Assembly: GCF_018882245.1 (NCBI RefSeq)
Contig: NZ_JACVOV010000003.1
Location: 166,607 to 230,606, forward strand
Source: Polynucleobacter sp. AP-Capit-er-40B-B4
GTDB lineage: Bacteria > Pseudomonadota > Gammaproteobacteria > Burkholderiales > Burkholderiaceae
Length of the DNA: 64,000 bases
Direction of reading: 5' to 3'
Position 1 is the first letter of the stretch; the number at the start of each line of letters is the position of its first letter. The notes under the pieces were generated by a model. It saw nothing but the letters and a program-made list of their open reading frames with translations. It did no database searches and was not told the DNA's origin. The translations under genes were made by a program, and so were the position numbers. Below are positions 50,951 through 59,205 of the stretch, in pieces.

Positions 50951-50960
50951 TTCCTGCTCC

Positions 50961-51986
50961 TTAGAAAAATTCATGCCCCATGGACTCCAGTAGCCGTCTT
51001 GCGGCTACAGAAGCTGCCATAGTTCCTTGATTTACTTGTGCAACCAAACTTGGTAGAAGTTTTTGCACTGCTTCATTGCTACGAAATGCGTTTTTGAGTC
51101 CAGCATCGATGCGATCCCACATCCATGCACCTGCCTGTTGTTTACGACGCGATTCAAATTTACCGTTCGCCTTTTGCAGTTTTTCAAAATGGGAAACTTT
51201 GTCCCAAAGCTCTGGCACGCCTTTGCCCTCGAGGGCGCTCAAAGTCATCACTTGCGGATGCCAAAATTCTTTATCGTGTGATGCGTGATCAGGGTTGCCC
51301 TGGAATCCCAACAGACGCAATGAACTCGTGATAAATAGTTGAGCACGCATTGCAGCATCTGGATCGATATCCACTTTATTAATCACAATCAGGTCGGCGA
51401 TTTCCATCACGCCTTTTTTAATTGCCTGAAGATCATCGCCAGCATTAGGTAATTGCAATAACAAGAACATATCGGTCATGCCGGCAACCGCGATTTCACT
51501 CTGCCCTACGCCAACCGTCTCAACAATGATGACGTCAAAGCCTGCGGCTTCAGCAACTAACATGGCTTCACGTGTCTTCTCGGCTACACCACCCAAAGTA
51601 CAAGATGATGGACTTGGACGAATAAAAGCATTCTCCAGAACGGATAAGCGCTCCATACGAGTCTTATCGCCCAATATTGAACCCCCAGAAATACTGGAAG
51701 AAGGATCGATTGCTAAGACGGCAACTCGATGACCCTTTTCGATCAGGTAAAGACCCAAAGATTCAATTAAGGTCGACTTGCCTACTCCTGGAACGCCTGA
51801 GATACCGAGGCGGAATGATTTGCCTGTTTTAGGCAACAAAGAATTAAGTACGTCATCAGCACGATGACGGTGATCTAGGCGTGTTGACTCAAGCAAAGTA
51901 ATGATCTTCGCCAGCGCGCGACGCTGTTTAAGCGATGGCGCACCAGTGAGATCATTCACCAGAGCCTGATCAGCAGCTTCGAGCAT
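50961..51986 (-). CDS. meaB: MeaB/ArgK-type G-protein chaperone of methylmalonyl-CoA mutase
   Basis: A G3E-family GTPase that loads and protects the B12 cofactor of the mutase. Walker A is [15 protein letters not shown] (about residue 60), Walker [33 protein letters not shown], and the base-specificity motif VINKVD. Length 341 residues is usual. It lies between the mutase and pccB with gaps of 14 and 10 bases. E. coli argK relatives were first named as arginine transport kinases, which is a misnomer. Confidence 0.95.
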   Translation of the reverse strand: MLEAADQALVNDLTGAPSLKQRRALAKIITLLESTRLDHRHRADDVLNSLLPKTGKSFRLGISGVPGVGKSTLIESLGLYLIEKGHRVAVLAIDPSSSISGGSILGDKTRMERLSVLENAFIRPSPSSCTLGGVAEKTREAMLVAEAAGFDVIIVETVGVGQSEIAVAGMTDMFLLLQLPNAGDDLQAIKKGVMEIADLIVINKVDIDPDAAMRAQLFITSSLRLLGFQGNPDHASHDKEFWHPQVMTLSALEGKGVPELWDKVSHFEKLQKANGKFESRRKQQAGAWMWDRIDAGLKNAFRSNEAVQKLLPSLVAQVNQGTMAASVAARRLLESMGHEFF

Positions 51987-52000
51987 GCCTATGATCCGTA

Positions 52001-54175
52001 TTAAGCTGGTTTAACAGACTTGCGAATTTGCTCAAGCACATCCTTGGCTGATGCCGGAATGGGTGTACCTGGTCCGTAGATTCCTTTAACGCCTGCCTCA
52101 TAGAGGAATTCGTAATCTTGTCTTGGAATCACGCCGCCAACGAACACGATGATGTCGTCTGAGCCTTGTTTTTTCAATTCAGCAATGATGGCCGGAACCA
52201 ATGTCTTATGCCCAGCTGCCAAAGTAGAAACTCCTAAGGCATGTACGTCATTCTCAATCGCTTGGCGAGCACATTCTTCAGGCGTTTGGAATAAAGGTCC
52301 GATATCCACGTCAAAGCCTAAGTCAGCATAGGCAGTGGCAACAACTTTCGCACCGCGATCATGTCCATCCTGGCCTAATTTGGCGATCATCACACGTGGA
52401 CGACGACCAAAGTCTTTTGCAAAATCAGCTATTTCTGTTTGGAGTTTTGCCCAGCCTTCGGCTGAGTCATAGGCAGCTGCATACACACCGGTCACCTTTT
52501 GAGTATCGGCGCGATGGCGCCCGTAAACTTTTTCTAAAGCATCAGAAACTTCACCAACAGTTGCACGTAAACGAATCGCGTTTACGGCTAGCTCCAAGAG
52601 ATTTCCTGAGTTATCTTCTGCAGCCTTGGTTAAAACCTCTAATGCAGCCTGTACTTTTTGTGAATCACGTTTTGCTTTGATATCTTTGAGGCGAGCTACC
52701 TGACCTTCGCGAACCTTATCGTTGTCGATCATCAATACGTCAACAAGATCTTCTTTGCCAAGCTTGTATTTATTAACACCAACAATTACATCAGAGCCAG
52801 AGTCAATCTTGGCTTGTTTTTCAGCGGCAGCTGCTTCAATTTTCAGCTTAGCCCAACCACTTTCAACTGCCTTGGTCATGCCACCCATGGCTTCTACTTC
52901 TTGAATGATTTCCCAAGCTTTATCAGCCATCTCTTGTGTGAGGTTTTCCATCATATAAGAGCCCGCCCATGGATCGATCACGCTCGGAATATGGGTTTCT
53001 TCTTGCAGGATCAGCTGAGTATTACGAGCAATGCGACTGGAGAACTCAGAAGGAAGCGCAATCGCCTCATCCAGTGAATTGGTATGCAATGACTGTGTGC
53101 CGCCAAATACGGCAGCCATCGCCTCAACTGTAGTTCTCACAACGTTGTTGTATGGATCTTGCTCAGTTAAAGACCAGCCAGAAGTTTGGCAATGCGTACG
53201 GAGCATTAAAGACTTTGGATTCTTTGGCTCGAAGGATTTCATAATGCGCCACCACAGCAAGCGTGCAGCGCGCAACTTGGCAACTTCTAAGTAGAAGTTC
53301 ATGCCAATCGCAAAGAAGAATGAAAGGCGTCCAGCAAAGCCGTCCACATCCAATCCTTTAGCTAGCGCTGTCTTTACATACTCTTTACCGTCGGCTAATG
53401 TGAAAGCCAATTCCAAAACTTGGTTAGCACCCGCCTCTTGCATGTGATAACCCGAAATCGAAATCGAGTTGAACTTAGGCATATGCTTAGCGGTGTACTC
53501 AATGATGTCGCCGATGATGCGCATTGATGGCTCTGGTGGGTAAATATAGGTATTACGCACCATGAACTCTTTCAGAATATCGTTCTGAATGGTTCCTGAT
53601 AATTGCTCTTGCTTAACGCCTTGTTCTTCACCGGCAACGATGTAGCCAGCCAACACAGGCAATACGGCACCGTTCATCGTCATCGAAACAGACACTTTGT
53701 CCAATGGAATGCCATCAAACAAGATCTTCATATCTTCTACAGAATCAATCGCAACGCCGGCCTTACCAACGTCACCAGTAACCCGAGGATGATCTGAGTC
53801 GTAACCACGATGCGTGGCTAAGTCAAACGCAACAGATACACCTTGACCACCAGCATCTAACGCTTTGCGATAAAAAGCATTGGATTCTTCGGCTGTTGAA
53901 AAGCCAGCATATTGGCGGATGGTCCATGGGCGAACTGAATACATCGTCGCTTGTGGTCCACGCACGAATGGTTCAAATCCAGGCAATGTATCGGTGTAAT
54001 TGAGGCCTTCAATATCCGATGATGTGTATAGAGCTTTTAGGTGAATTCCATCTGGTGTTTTCCAACCCAAGGAATCAACATCGCCATTAGGGGCTGATTT
54101 CTGAGCTGACTTTTTCCAAGCATCAAGGTTGGTATCTGGAAAAGATGGCCATGAATTATTTTCTTTAGAACTCAC
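52001..54175 (-). CDS. scpA: methylmalonyl-CoA mutase, B12-dependent
   Basis: Converts methylmalonyl-CoA to succinyl-CoA with adenosylcobalamin. The 724-residue single chain has the catalytic TIM barrel ([47 protein letters not shown] region LHTNSLDEA) and the C-terminal cobalamin domain with [11 protein letters not shown] (Asp-x-His-x-x-Gly) , VSTLAAGH and GPGT. This is the homodimeric MutB/Sbm type. The start is GTG at 54175 with GGGAG 5 bases upstream. It heads the operon mutase-meaB-pccB-pccA-VOC and faces a divergent GntR gene. Confidence 0.96.
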   Translation of the reverse strand: MSSKENNSWPSFPDTNLDAWKKSAQKSAPNGDVDSLGWKTPDGIHLKALYTSSDIEGLNYTDTLPGFEPFVRGPQATMYSVRPWTIRQYAGFSTAEESNAFYRKALDAGGQGVSVAFDLATHRGYDSDHPRVTGDVGKAGVAIDSVEDMKILFDGIPLDKVSVSMTMNGAVLPVLAGYIVAGEEQGVKQEQLSGTIQNDILKEFMVRNTYIYPPEPSMRIIGDIIEYTAKHMPKFNSISISGYHMQEAGANQVLELAFTLADGKEYVKTALAKGLDVDGFAGRLSFFFAIGMNFYLEVAKLRAARLLWWRIMKSFEPKNPKSLMLRTHCQTSGWSLTEQDPYNNVVRTTVEAMAAVFGGTQSLHTNSLDEAIALPSEFSSRIARNTQLILQEETHIPSVIDPWAGSYMMENLTQEMADKAWEIIQEVEAMGGMTKAVESGWAKLKIEAAAAEKQAKIDSGSDVIVGVNKYKLGKEDLVDVLMIDNDKVREGQVARLKDIKAKRDSQKVQAALEVLTKAAEDNSGNLLELAVNAIRLRATVGEVSDALEKVYGRHRADTQKVTGVYAAAYDSAEGWAKLQTEIADFAKDFGRRPRVMIAKLGQDGHDRGAKVVATAYADLGFDVDIGPLFQTPEECARQAIENDVHALGVSTLAAGHKTLVPAIIAELKKQGSDDIIVFVGGVIPRQDYEFLYEAGVKGIYGPGTPIPASAKDVLEQIRKSVKPA

Positions 54176-54222
54176 AAAAACTCCCGGTTAATTTTTGTTG
54201 CATTGCATCGAAATGTCCTTAC

Positions 54223-54251
54223 ATTTTGCTTGACAATTTTAGAATTGTCTA
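54223..54251 (-). promoter_or_regulatory. candidate promoter of the methylmalonyl-CoA mutase operon
   Basis: On minus, TAGACA (54251-54246) and CAAAAT (54228-54223) are 17 bases apart, giving a leader of about 40 bases before the GTG. It interleaves with the plus-strand gntR promoter, so both cannot be occupied at once. The match to consensus is moderate. Confidence 0.4.
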
Positions 54252-54257
54252 CATAAT
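54230..54257 (+). promoter_or_regulatory. candidate promoter of the GntR regulator
   Basis: Consensus TTGACA (54230-54235) and CATAAT (54252-54257), 16 bases apart. The start of transcription would fall about 5 bases before the ATG, so the message would be almost leaderless. An inverted repeat GACAATT-TTAG-AATTGTC (54232-54249) lies inside. Confidence 0.55.
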
Positions 54258-54278
54258 GTATTCATAATTATGAATACA
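54257..54278. promoter_or_regulatory. perfect 22-bp palindrome over the gntR start, candidate operator
   Basis: TGTATTCATAA followed directly by its reverse complement. It spans the predicted transcription start and the ATG at 54270. A GntR dimer bound here would block its own gene, and it lies just upstream of the divergent mutase promoter. Confidence 0.65.
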
Positions 54279-54908
54279 AAACTGAATAATAGACCCCTAT
54301 ACGAAGATGTTGCCGATAGGCTTCGGGAGCAAATATTTAGCAAGCAGCTAGCTCCTGGAAGCTGGCTGGATGAGCAATCTTTGGCTGATCAATTTGGCAT
54401 TAGCCGCACACCGATGCGTGAAGCGATCAAAGTTCTGGCGTCTGAAGGTCTGGTAACGATCAAAATGCGCCGGGGAGCCTACGTTACCGAGGTTATTCGC
54501 AAAGACTTAGAGCAGATTTTTACGATTCTCTCACTTCTGGAGGGTCAAGCAGCCAAAGAAACGGCCACAAAGGCAACCGAAGCAGAATTAAACCTATTGG
54601 ATCACCTGCACCACCGACTTGAAAAAGCGGCCGCAGATCGAGATATTGAGCAATTCTTTGAGGTAAATGGCAAATTTCATGAATTAATCCAAGAAATTGC
54701 CGGAAATCGATGGATGAATGGCGTTATCGCGGATCTACGCAAAGTGCTAAAACTTCACCGCAGAGACTCCCTAACCAGCACAGGTAGACTGCAAAACTCA
54801 TTGGTGGAGCATCGAGAGATTCTCAGAGCCATCCTGAAACGGGATGAGAGCGCTGCTGAGTTAGCTATGCGCAAACACCTAGAGCGAGGATTGGAAGCCC
54901 TCCGCTAA
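54270..54908 (+). CDS. GntR/FCD-family transcriptional regulator of the propionate operon
   Basis: A 212-residue FadR-subfamily regulator. The winged helix at residues about 8-75 has ADRLREQIFSKQLAPGSWLDEQSLADQFGISRTPMREAIKVLASEG (recognition helix SRTPMREA). The FCD ligand domain has metal-site candidates in EVNGKFHELI, EHREI and MRKHLERG. Its divergent place next to the mutase operon and the palindrome over its start suggest local control, probably by a pathway acyl-CoA or acid. The effector is unknown. No Shine-Dalgarno is visible, in line with a near-leaderless message. Confidence 0.9.
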   Translation: MNTKLNNRPLYEDVADRLREQIFSKQLAPGSWLDEQSLADQFGISRTPMREAIKVLASEGLVTIKMRRGAYVTEVIRKDLEQIFTILSLLEGQAAKETATKATEAELNLLDHLHHRLEKAAADRDIEQFFEVNGKFHELIQEIAGNRWMNGVIADLRKVLKLHRRDSLTSTGRLQNSLVEHREILRAILKRDESAAELAMRKHLERGLEALR

Positions 54909-54930
54909 GAATTTAAATACTATAAAAAAC

Positions 54931-54962
54931 AAAGGCTTAGATGATTAATCTAAGCCTTTTTG
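54931..54962. terminator. bidirectional terminator between gntR and cytochrome c gene
   Basis: Stem AAGGCTTAGAT / ATCTAAGCCTT with a GATTA loop and A/T runs on both sides. It ends convergent gntR and the minus-strand cytochrome. Confidence 0.9.
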
Positions 54963-54985
54963 TATGGAGCCTTGCTTACTAGGAT

Positions 54986-55339
54986 TTACTTTTTAACTAC
55001 AAAGTTACCTGGTAAGGAAGAAATATAAGCAGCCATATCTTGCAAATCAGCATCGCTAAAGTTTTGAACTTGCGAGCCCATTACAGCGTTATTGCGACCA
55101 AACTGAGCATTGCTATTGCCTACCTTGTAAGCCTTTAAGGCGTAGTAAAGGTAATCAGCATACTGGCCAGCTAATTTTGGATAGGCAGGCAGGATTGGTG
55201 CATTTAGACCGGCACCATGACAAGAAGCGCAATTAGCCTTCTCAACCAAAGCCTGACCTTTTTCTTTATTGGCAGCGTTTGCTACGTTTACCAAACCTAT
55301 GCTGGATAGCAAAACTGCAGTAATTAGGGCGAATTTCAT
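54986..55339 (-). CDS. periplasmic c-type cytochrome (class I, c4/c553-like half)
   Basis: A 117-residue mono-haem cytochrome with signal peptide MKFALITAVLLSSIGLVNVANA, haem site CASCHGAGL (about residue 37) and an axial Met candidate in NAVMGSQVQNFSDADLQDMAAYIS. It resembles one half of cytochrome c4. It follows a similar gene on the same strand by 31 bases, so the two may act as a pair. The partner oxidoreductase is not identified. Confidence 0.88.
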   Translation of the reverse strand: MKFALITAVLLSSIGLVNVANAANKEKGQALVEKANCASCHGAGLNAPILPAYPKLAGQYADYLYYALKAYKVGNSNAQFGRNNAVMGSQVQNFSDADLQDMAAYISSLPGNFVVKK

Positions 55340-55370
55340 AAAAGTATCTCTATGTATCTTTATTAATGAA

Positions 55371-55736
55371 TCACTTCAATGGGTTGTTAGGTGAGCTGGC
55401 AGTTTGCGCAGCATAGTATTCACCGATATCAGCCATATCTTGGTCAGACAAGCTGGCAGCAATAGAGCGCATTGTTGGATGCTTTCTTTCGCCTTTTTTG
55501 TAAGCAGCTAGTGCGCTAGCGATGTAAGCGGCATTTTGACCGCCAATCATAGGCACCTTGTATACCAATGGGTAGTCTGCGCGATAGTCAGGAATTGAGT
55601 GGCAACCAACGCAAAGCCAAACCTTGCCGTTACCTGCTGCAGCATTACCTTTAACTTCATCAGCCTGAGCAACAGAGCCAGCAAAAACCAAAGCTGCGGT
55701 TACGGCCAATTGAGGAAGAATGGAGAGTTTTTTCAT
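55371..55736 (-). CDS. periplasmic c-type cytochrome (class I)
   Basis: A 121-residue mono-haem cytochrome with signal peptide MKKLSILPQLAVTAALVFAGSVAQA, haem site CVGCHSIPDY (about residue 40), YPLVYKVPMIGGQNAAYIASALAAYKKGER and the Met candidate in HPTMRSIAASLSDQDMADIGEYYA. I start at ATG 55736, since MKK begins a proper signal peptide; an ATG 9 bases upstream is in frame. An FNR-type box lies 21-34 bases upstream. Confidence 0.88.
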   Translation of the reverse strand: MKKLSILPQLAVTAALVFAGSVAQADEVKGNAAAGNGKVWLCVGCHSIPDYRADYPLVYKVPMIGGQNAAYIASALAAYKKGERKHPTMRSIAASLSDQDMADIGEYYAAQTASSPNNPLK

Positions 55737-55756
55737 AGAAATCATTATTAATGAGT

Positions 55757-55770
55757 TTGATTTAGATCAA
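55757..55770. promoter_or_regulatory. FNR/ANR-type box upstream of the cytochrome c genes
   Basis: TTGATTTAGATCAA matches the TTGAT-N4-ATCAA consensus exactly. A TATACT -10-like hexamer lies at 55785-55780 on minus, so the box would be centred just downstream of the transcription start, a place that fits repression when oxygen is low. Confidence 0.6.
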
Positions 55771-55898
55771 TTTGGGAAGAGTATAGCGGACAGACGCCCT
55801 TCCCGCCATTCTGGAGGGCAAAATCAGTAGAAACACTGAAAAATTTGGCTCATTTACCTATACTGGAACGCTTGACCCAGCACTAATTAGGTCAGCAT

Positions 55899-56768
55899 AT
55901 GAGCAAATCTAACCCCTCTACTCAAAACCGCTTCTCAGGCAGCCAAAGCTATGTTGCCACCGAAGATCTCAAATTAGCCGTAAATGCGGCAATCGCACTA
56001 CAACGCCCTCTTTTGATTAAAGGCGAGCCAGGCACTGGCAAAACGATGTTGGCCGAAGAAGTTGCCGCCGCACTCAATATGCCCCTTTTGCAGTGGCACA
56101 TTAAATCCACCACCAAGGCCCAACAAGGGCTTTATGAATACGATGCAGTAAGCCGCTTGCGCGACTCGCAGTTGGGCGATGAGAAGGTAAAAGACATTCG
56201 TAACTACATTGTTAAGGGCGTACTTTGGCAAGCTTTTGAGGCAGATGAACCTACGGTATTGCTCATTGATGAGATCGATAAGGCAGATATTGAGTTCCCC
56301 AATGACTTGCTGCGTGAAATTGATCGCATGGAATTTTATGTGTATGAAACTCGCGAACTCATTAAGGCGAAACATCGCCCGTTAGTCATCATCACCTCCA
56401 ATAATGAGAAAGAGCTCCCCGATGCATTCTTGCGCCGCTGCTTTTTTCATTACATTACCTTTCCCGATGCAACGACTATGCAAAGCATCGTGGATGTTCA
56501 CCACCCTAATATCAAACAAGATCTCCTGGACGCAGCTCTCAAGGCCTTTTATCAAATACGCTCATTACCAGGGTTAAAGAAAAAACCATCTACCTCTGAA
56601 TTGATTGATTGGCTCAAGTTGCTATTGGCTGAAGATATCCCGCCAGAGGCTTTGTATAGCAACGATGAAAAAATTGTTGTGCCTCCATTGCATGGAGCCC
56701 TACTTAAGAATGAACAAGATATCCACTTGTTTGAGCGCCTGGTCATGATGAATCGCAATCATCGTTAA
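55899..56768 (+). CDS. MoxR-family AAA+ ATPase (CoxD-like)
   Basis: A 289-residue AAA+ chaperone with Walker A GEPGTGKTMLAEE (about residue 43), Walker B VLLIDEIDKAD (about 118), sensor ITSNNEKELPDAFLRRC. MoxR proteins work with VWA proteins, and CoxD/CoxE mature carbon-monoxide-dehydrogenase-type molybdenum enzymes. The next gene is a CoxE-like VWA protein 27 bases away, and a MobA-like and an XdhC-family gene lie further on. The client enzyme is not in this window. Confidence 0.9.
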   Translation: MSKSNPSTQNRFSGSQSYVATEDLKLAVNAAIALQRPLLIKGEPGTGKTMLAEEVAAALNMPLLQWHIKSTTKAQQGLYEYDAVSRLRDSQLGDEKVKDIRNYIVKGVLWQAFEADEPTVLLIDEIDKADIEFPNDLLREIDRMEFYVYETRELIKAKHRPLVIITSNNEKELPDAFLRRCFFHYITFPDATTMQSIVDVHHPNIKQDLLDAALKAFYQIRSLPGLKKKPSTSELIDWLKLLLAEDIPPEALYSNDEKIVVPPLHGALLKNEQDIHLFERLVMMNRNHR

Positions 56769-56795
56769 TGTATTGATCAATATCACCCTGTATTT

Positions 56796-57971
56796 ATGTT
56801 GATTCAATTCTTCCTTAACCTGAAAGAGGCTAAAGTGCCCGTTTCAGTACGAGAGTTTTTAACTCTCCTGGAGGCTTTGAAATCAGGTGTTATCAACCCA
56901 TCCATTGATGAGTTTTATCAGCTGGCTCGCATGACCCTGGTTAAAGACGAACAACACTTTGATCGCTTTGATCAAGTGTTTGGTAGCTACTTCAACGGCA
57001 TTGAGCAAATCATTGCGCTCTCCCCAGACATTCCTTTGGACTGGCTAGAGAAAAAGCTTCAGCGCGTACTGACTGAAGAAGAAAAAGCAGCACTCAAAAA
57101 ATTGGGCGGGCCTGATGCACTGAAAAAGCGTCTTGAGGAGCTCCTTAAAGAACAAAAAGAGTGGCATGGTGGCGGGAATAAATGGATTGGCGCTGGCGGA
57201 TCCTCCCCGTTTGGTCATAGCGGCTACCATCCTGAAGGCATTCGCATTGGCGGTGAGAGCGCCGGTAATAGAACTGCTATCAAGGTTTGGGAAGCGCGAG
57301 AGTTTAAAGACTATGACAGTGATTTAGCTTTGGGCACTCGCAACATTAAGGTTGCTTTGCGTCGTTTGAGACGGTTTGCCAGAGAAGGATCGACCTTAGA
57401 GCTTGACCTAGATAAAACGATTCATTCAACTGCAGCTAACGCAGGAATGCTGGACATCAAAATGCGTCCTGAGCGCCACAATCAGGTTAAAGTGCTGCTA
57501 CTCATGGATGTTGGTGGTTCGATGGATGATCATATTCAGCGTATTGCTGAATTGTTCTCTGCCGCTAAAGCAGAATTTAAACATCTTGAGCACTACTATT
57601 TTCATAACTGTGTTTATGAAAACCTTTGGCAAAGTAATCGTCGCAGACGCGATCAAGCAACGCCAACCCAAGACATCATCAATAAATATGGCCCAGATTA
57701 CAAATTGATATTCGTTGGTGATGCAACGATGTCTCCTTATGAAATTTTGAGTCCGAATGGTTCAGTTGAATACAACAATAAGGAAGCTGGCGCTGTTTGG
57801 ATCAATCGATTAATTGATCACTTCCCGCATTTTGCTTGGCTCAATCCAGAACCTGAATCTATTTGGCAATATCGTCAGTCAATTGACATCATGCAAAACC
57901 TCATGAAAGATCGCATGTATCCAGTGACTTTAAATGGTCTTGAGAGTGCCATGCGTCAACTTTCCAAGTAA
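56796..57971 (+). CDS. CoxE-like VWA domain protein
   Basis: A 391-residue protein: helical N-terminal half with LLIQFFLNLKEAKVPVSVREFL-type start (LNLKEAKVPVSVREFL), a Gly-rich stretch WHGGGNKWIGAGGSSPFGHSG, then a von Willebrand A-type domain from about residue 230. The metal-site motif is MDVGGSMDDH, where the first Ser of the usual DxSxS is Gly. VGDATMSPYEI forms the later metal loop. It pairs with the MoxR ATPase upstream. No strong Shine-Dalgarno precedes the ATG, which may be translated by coupling. Confidence 0.88.
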   Translation: MLIQFFLNLKEAKVPVSVREFLTLLEALKSGVINPSIDEFYQLARMTLVKDEQHFDRFDQVFGSYFNGIEQIIALSPDIPLDWLEKKLQRVLTEEEKAALKKLGGPDALKKRLEELLKEQKEWHGGGNKWIGAGGSSPFGHSGYHPEGIRIGGESAGNRTAIKVWEAREFKDYDSDLALGTRNIKVALRRLRRFAREGSTLELDLDKTIHSTAANAGMLDIKMRPERHNQVKVLLLMDVGGSMDDHIQRIAELFSAAKAEFKHLEHYYFHNCVYENLWQSNRRRRDQATPTQDIINKYGPDYKLIFVGDATMSPYEILSPNGSVEYNNKEAGAVWINRLIDHFPHFAWLNPEPESIWQYRQSIDIMQNLMKDRMYPVTLNGLESAMRQLSK

Positions 57972-58027
57972 GATTCTGATATTCCCTTTTTGAACTTATT
58001 TCTTTTTTTAAATTAATCCTATTCATC

Positions 58028-58486
58028 ATGACTACAAACATTAGCGATCGCCTCAAAACCCTTGGAATTGATTTGCCACCACCAGGGCCTCCTGCTGCGG
58101 CTTATGTCATGGCAGCCACTTCCGGCAATACTGTTTTTCTCTCCGGTCATATTGCTAAACGCGATGGCAAGCCTTGGGTGGGAAAGCTTGGAAAAGACAT
58201 GGATACCGATACTGGCAAAGCGGCAGCACGCTCTATTGCAATCGATCTGATCTCCACCCTGCAGAATCACTTAGGTTCTTTGGATAAAGTAAAGCGCATT
58301 GTGAAGGTAATGGGTTTGGTGAACTCTACCGATACCTATACAGAGCAGCACCTAGTTGTTAATGGCTGTTCAGAATTACTTTTTGAAGTTTTTGGTGATG
58401 CTGGCAAACATGCTCGTAGCGCATTTGGTGTTGCGCAAATTCCGCTGGGTGCTTGCGTTGAAATTGAATTGATCGCTGAGATTTAA
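58028..58486 (+). CDS. RidA/YjgF-family protein
   Basis: A 152-residue trimeric Rid-family protein of the longer type (YjgH/Rid subgroup). Motifs: FLSGHIAKRDGKPWVGKLGKD, AARSIAIDLISTLQNHLGSLDKVKRIVKVMG and the C-terminal HARSAFGVAQIPLGACVEIELIAEI-type strand with the conserved Arg. RidA members hydrolyse reactive enamine/imine intermediates; the activity of this subgroup is less certain. It lies 56 bases after the VWA gene on the same strand and is convergent to the MobA-like gene. Confidence 0.88.
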   Translation: MTTNISDRLKTLGIDLPPPGPPAAAYVMAATSGNTVFLSGHIAKRDGKPWVGKLGKDMDTDTGKAAARSIAIDLISTLQNHLGSLDKVKRIVKVMGLVNSTDTYTEQHLVVNGCSELLFEVFGDAGKHARSAFGVAQIPLGACVEIELIAEI

Positions 58487-58501
58487 TTCAATTGCATTAA
58501 T

Positions 58502-59152
58502 TTAAATAGGATCAAGCCCTAGTTTTTGAATGTCGGCCTGGGTATCGACATCCAATAAATAAGCCCGATTATTCGTCTCAAATAGCTTCACTAACTCTGG
58601 ATGCTGATCCATAAAGGGCCTGCAGACCAATCCGTGTGTCGCCAGAATTTCTTCAATCACCTTTTTTGAAAATAATACAGGGTTACCACGGTTTCCGTTC
58701 ACCATTGGCAAGATGATTTCCCGACTGAATCCTGCTTGATTGAATTGCTCTAACAGAGCTTCAATCTCCGAGAGGCCAATATAAGGTTGATCGCATAAAG
58801 CAACCAACAAAACGTCATAGTCAGATTTGAGCGACTCTAAGCCAAGGCGGACCGAAGAGGATTGACCTTCTTCTGGGTTTAGGTTTTTTACTATGGCAAT
58901 GGAGTTATCAGTCTTTTGCCTTATTGAGTTGATTTCCACCTCAATTGCATCTGCATAAAAGCCAGTAACAACTAACGTTTCTACTGGGTTGAATTTTTGA
59001 ATAGATTGTAGAAAGCGGCTTAATAAGCTTTCACCCTGCTTCTTTAGCAATGCCTTGGGAAGTCCACCTAAACGACTCCCCTCGCCTGCCGCCAAGAGGA
59101 GTATGGCTAGGCGTAATTTTGGGTTTTTGAAGGATTCACCAGAAATAGTCAT
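58502..59152 (-). CDS. MobA/MocA-like NTP transferase, candidate molybdenum cofactor cytidylyltransferase
   Basis: A 216-residue nucleotidyltransferase with the loop LLLAAGEGSRLGGLPKALL at the start, LVALCDQPYIG (metal site), LPMVNGNRGNPVLFSKKV and the ending LLDVDTQADIQKL. This pattern (GNPV, D-x-D-T) matches MocA/XdhC-associated cytidylyltransferases that make the MCD form of the molybdenum cofactor. The neighbouring XdhC-family gene, divergent by 53 bases, supports this. IspD is a separate gene in the window, so this is not a second IspD. Confidence 0.82.
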   Translation of the reverse strand: MTISGESFKNPKLRLAILLLAAGEGSRLGGLPKALLKKQGESLLSRFLQSIQKFNPVETLVVTGFYADAIEVEINSIRQKTDNSIAIVKNLNPEEGQSSSVRLGLESLKSDYDVLLVALCDQPYIGLSEIEALLEQFNQAGFSREIILPMVNGNRGNPVLFSKKVIEEILATHGLVCRPFMDQHPELVKLFETNNRAYLLDVDTQADIQKLGLDPI

Positions 59153-59205
59153 TAGAGTGATAATAATTAGTTATTCATCAAAGTATTAGCAAAAGAAGAA
59201 ATAGC

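Noticed and set aside
55998..56375. Minus-strand open frame of 125 codons
   Set aside because: Antisense to the Walker motifs of the MoxR ATPase, which are clearly coding on plus.
58502..59152. MobA-like gene as a second ispD
   Set aside because: The GNPV and D-x-D-T motifs and the XdhC neighbour fit the molybdenum cofactor cytidylyltransferase group; a complete ispD exists at 28741-29490.
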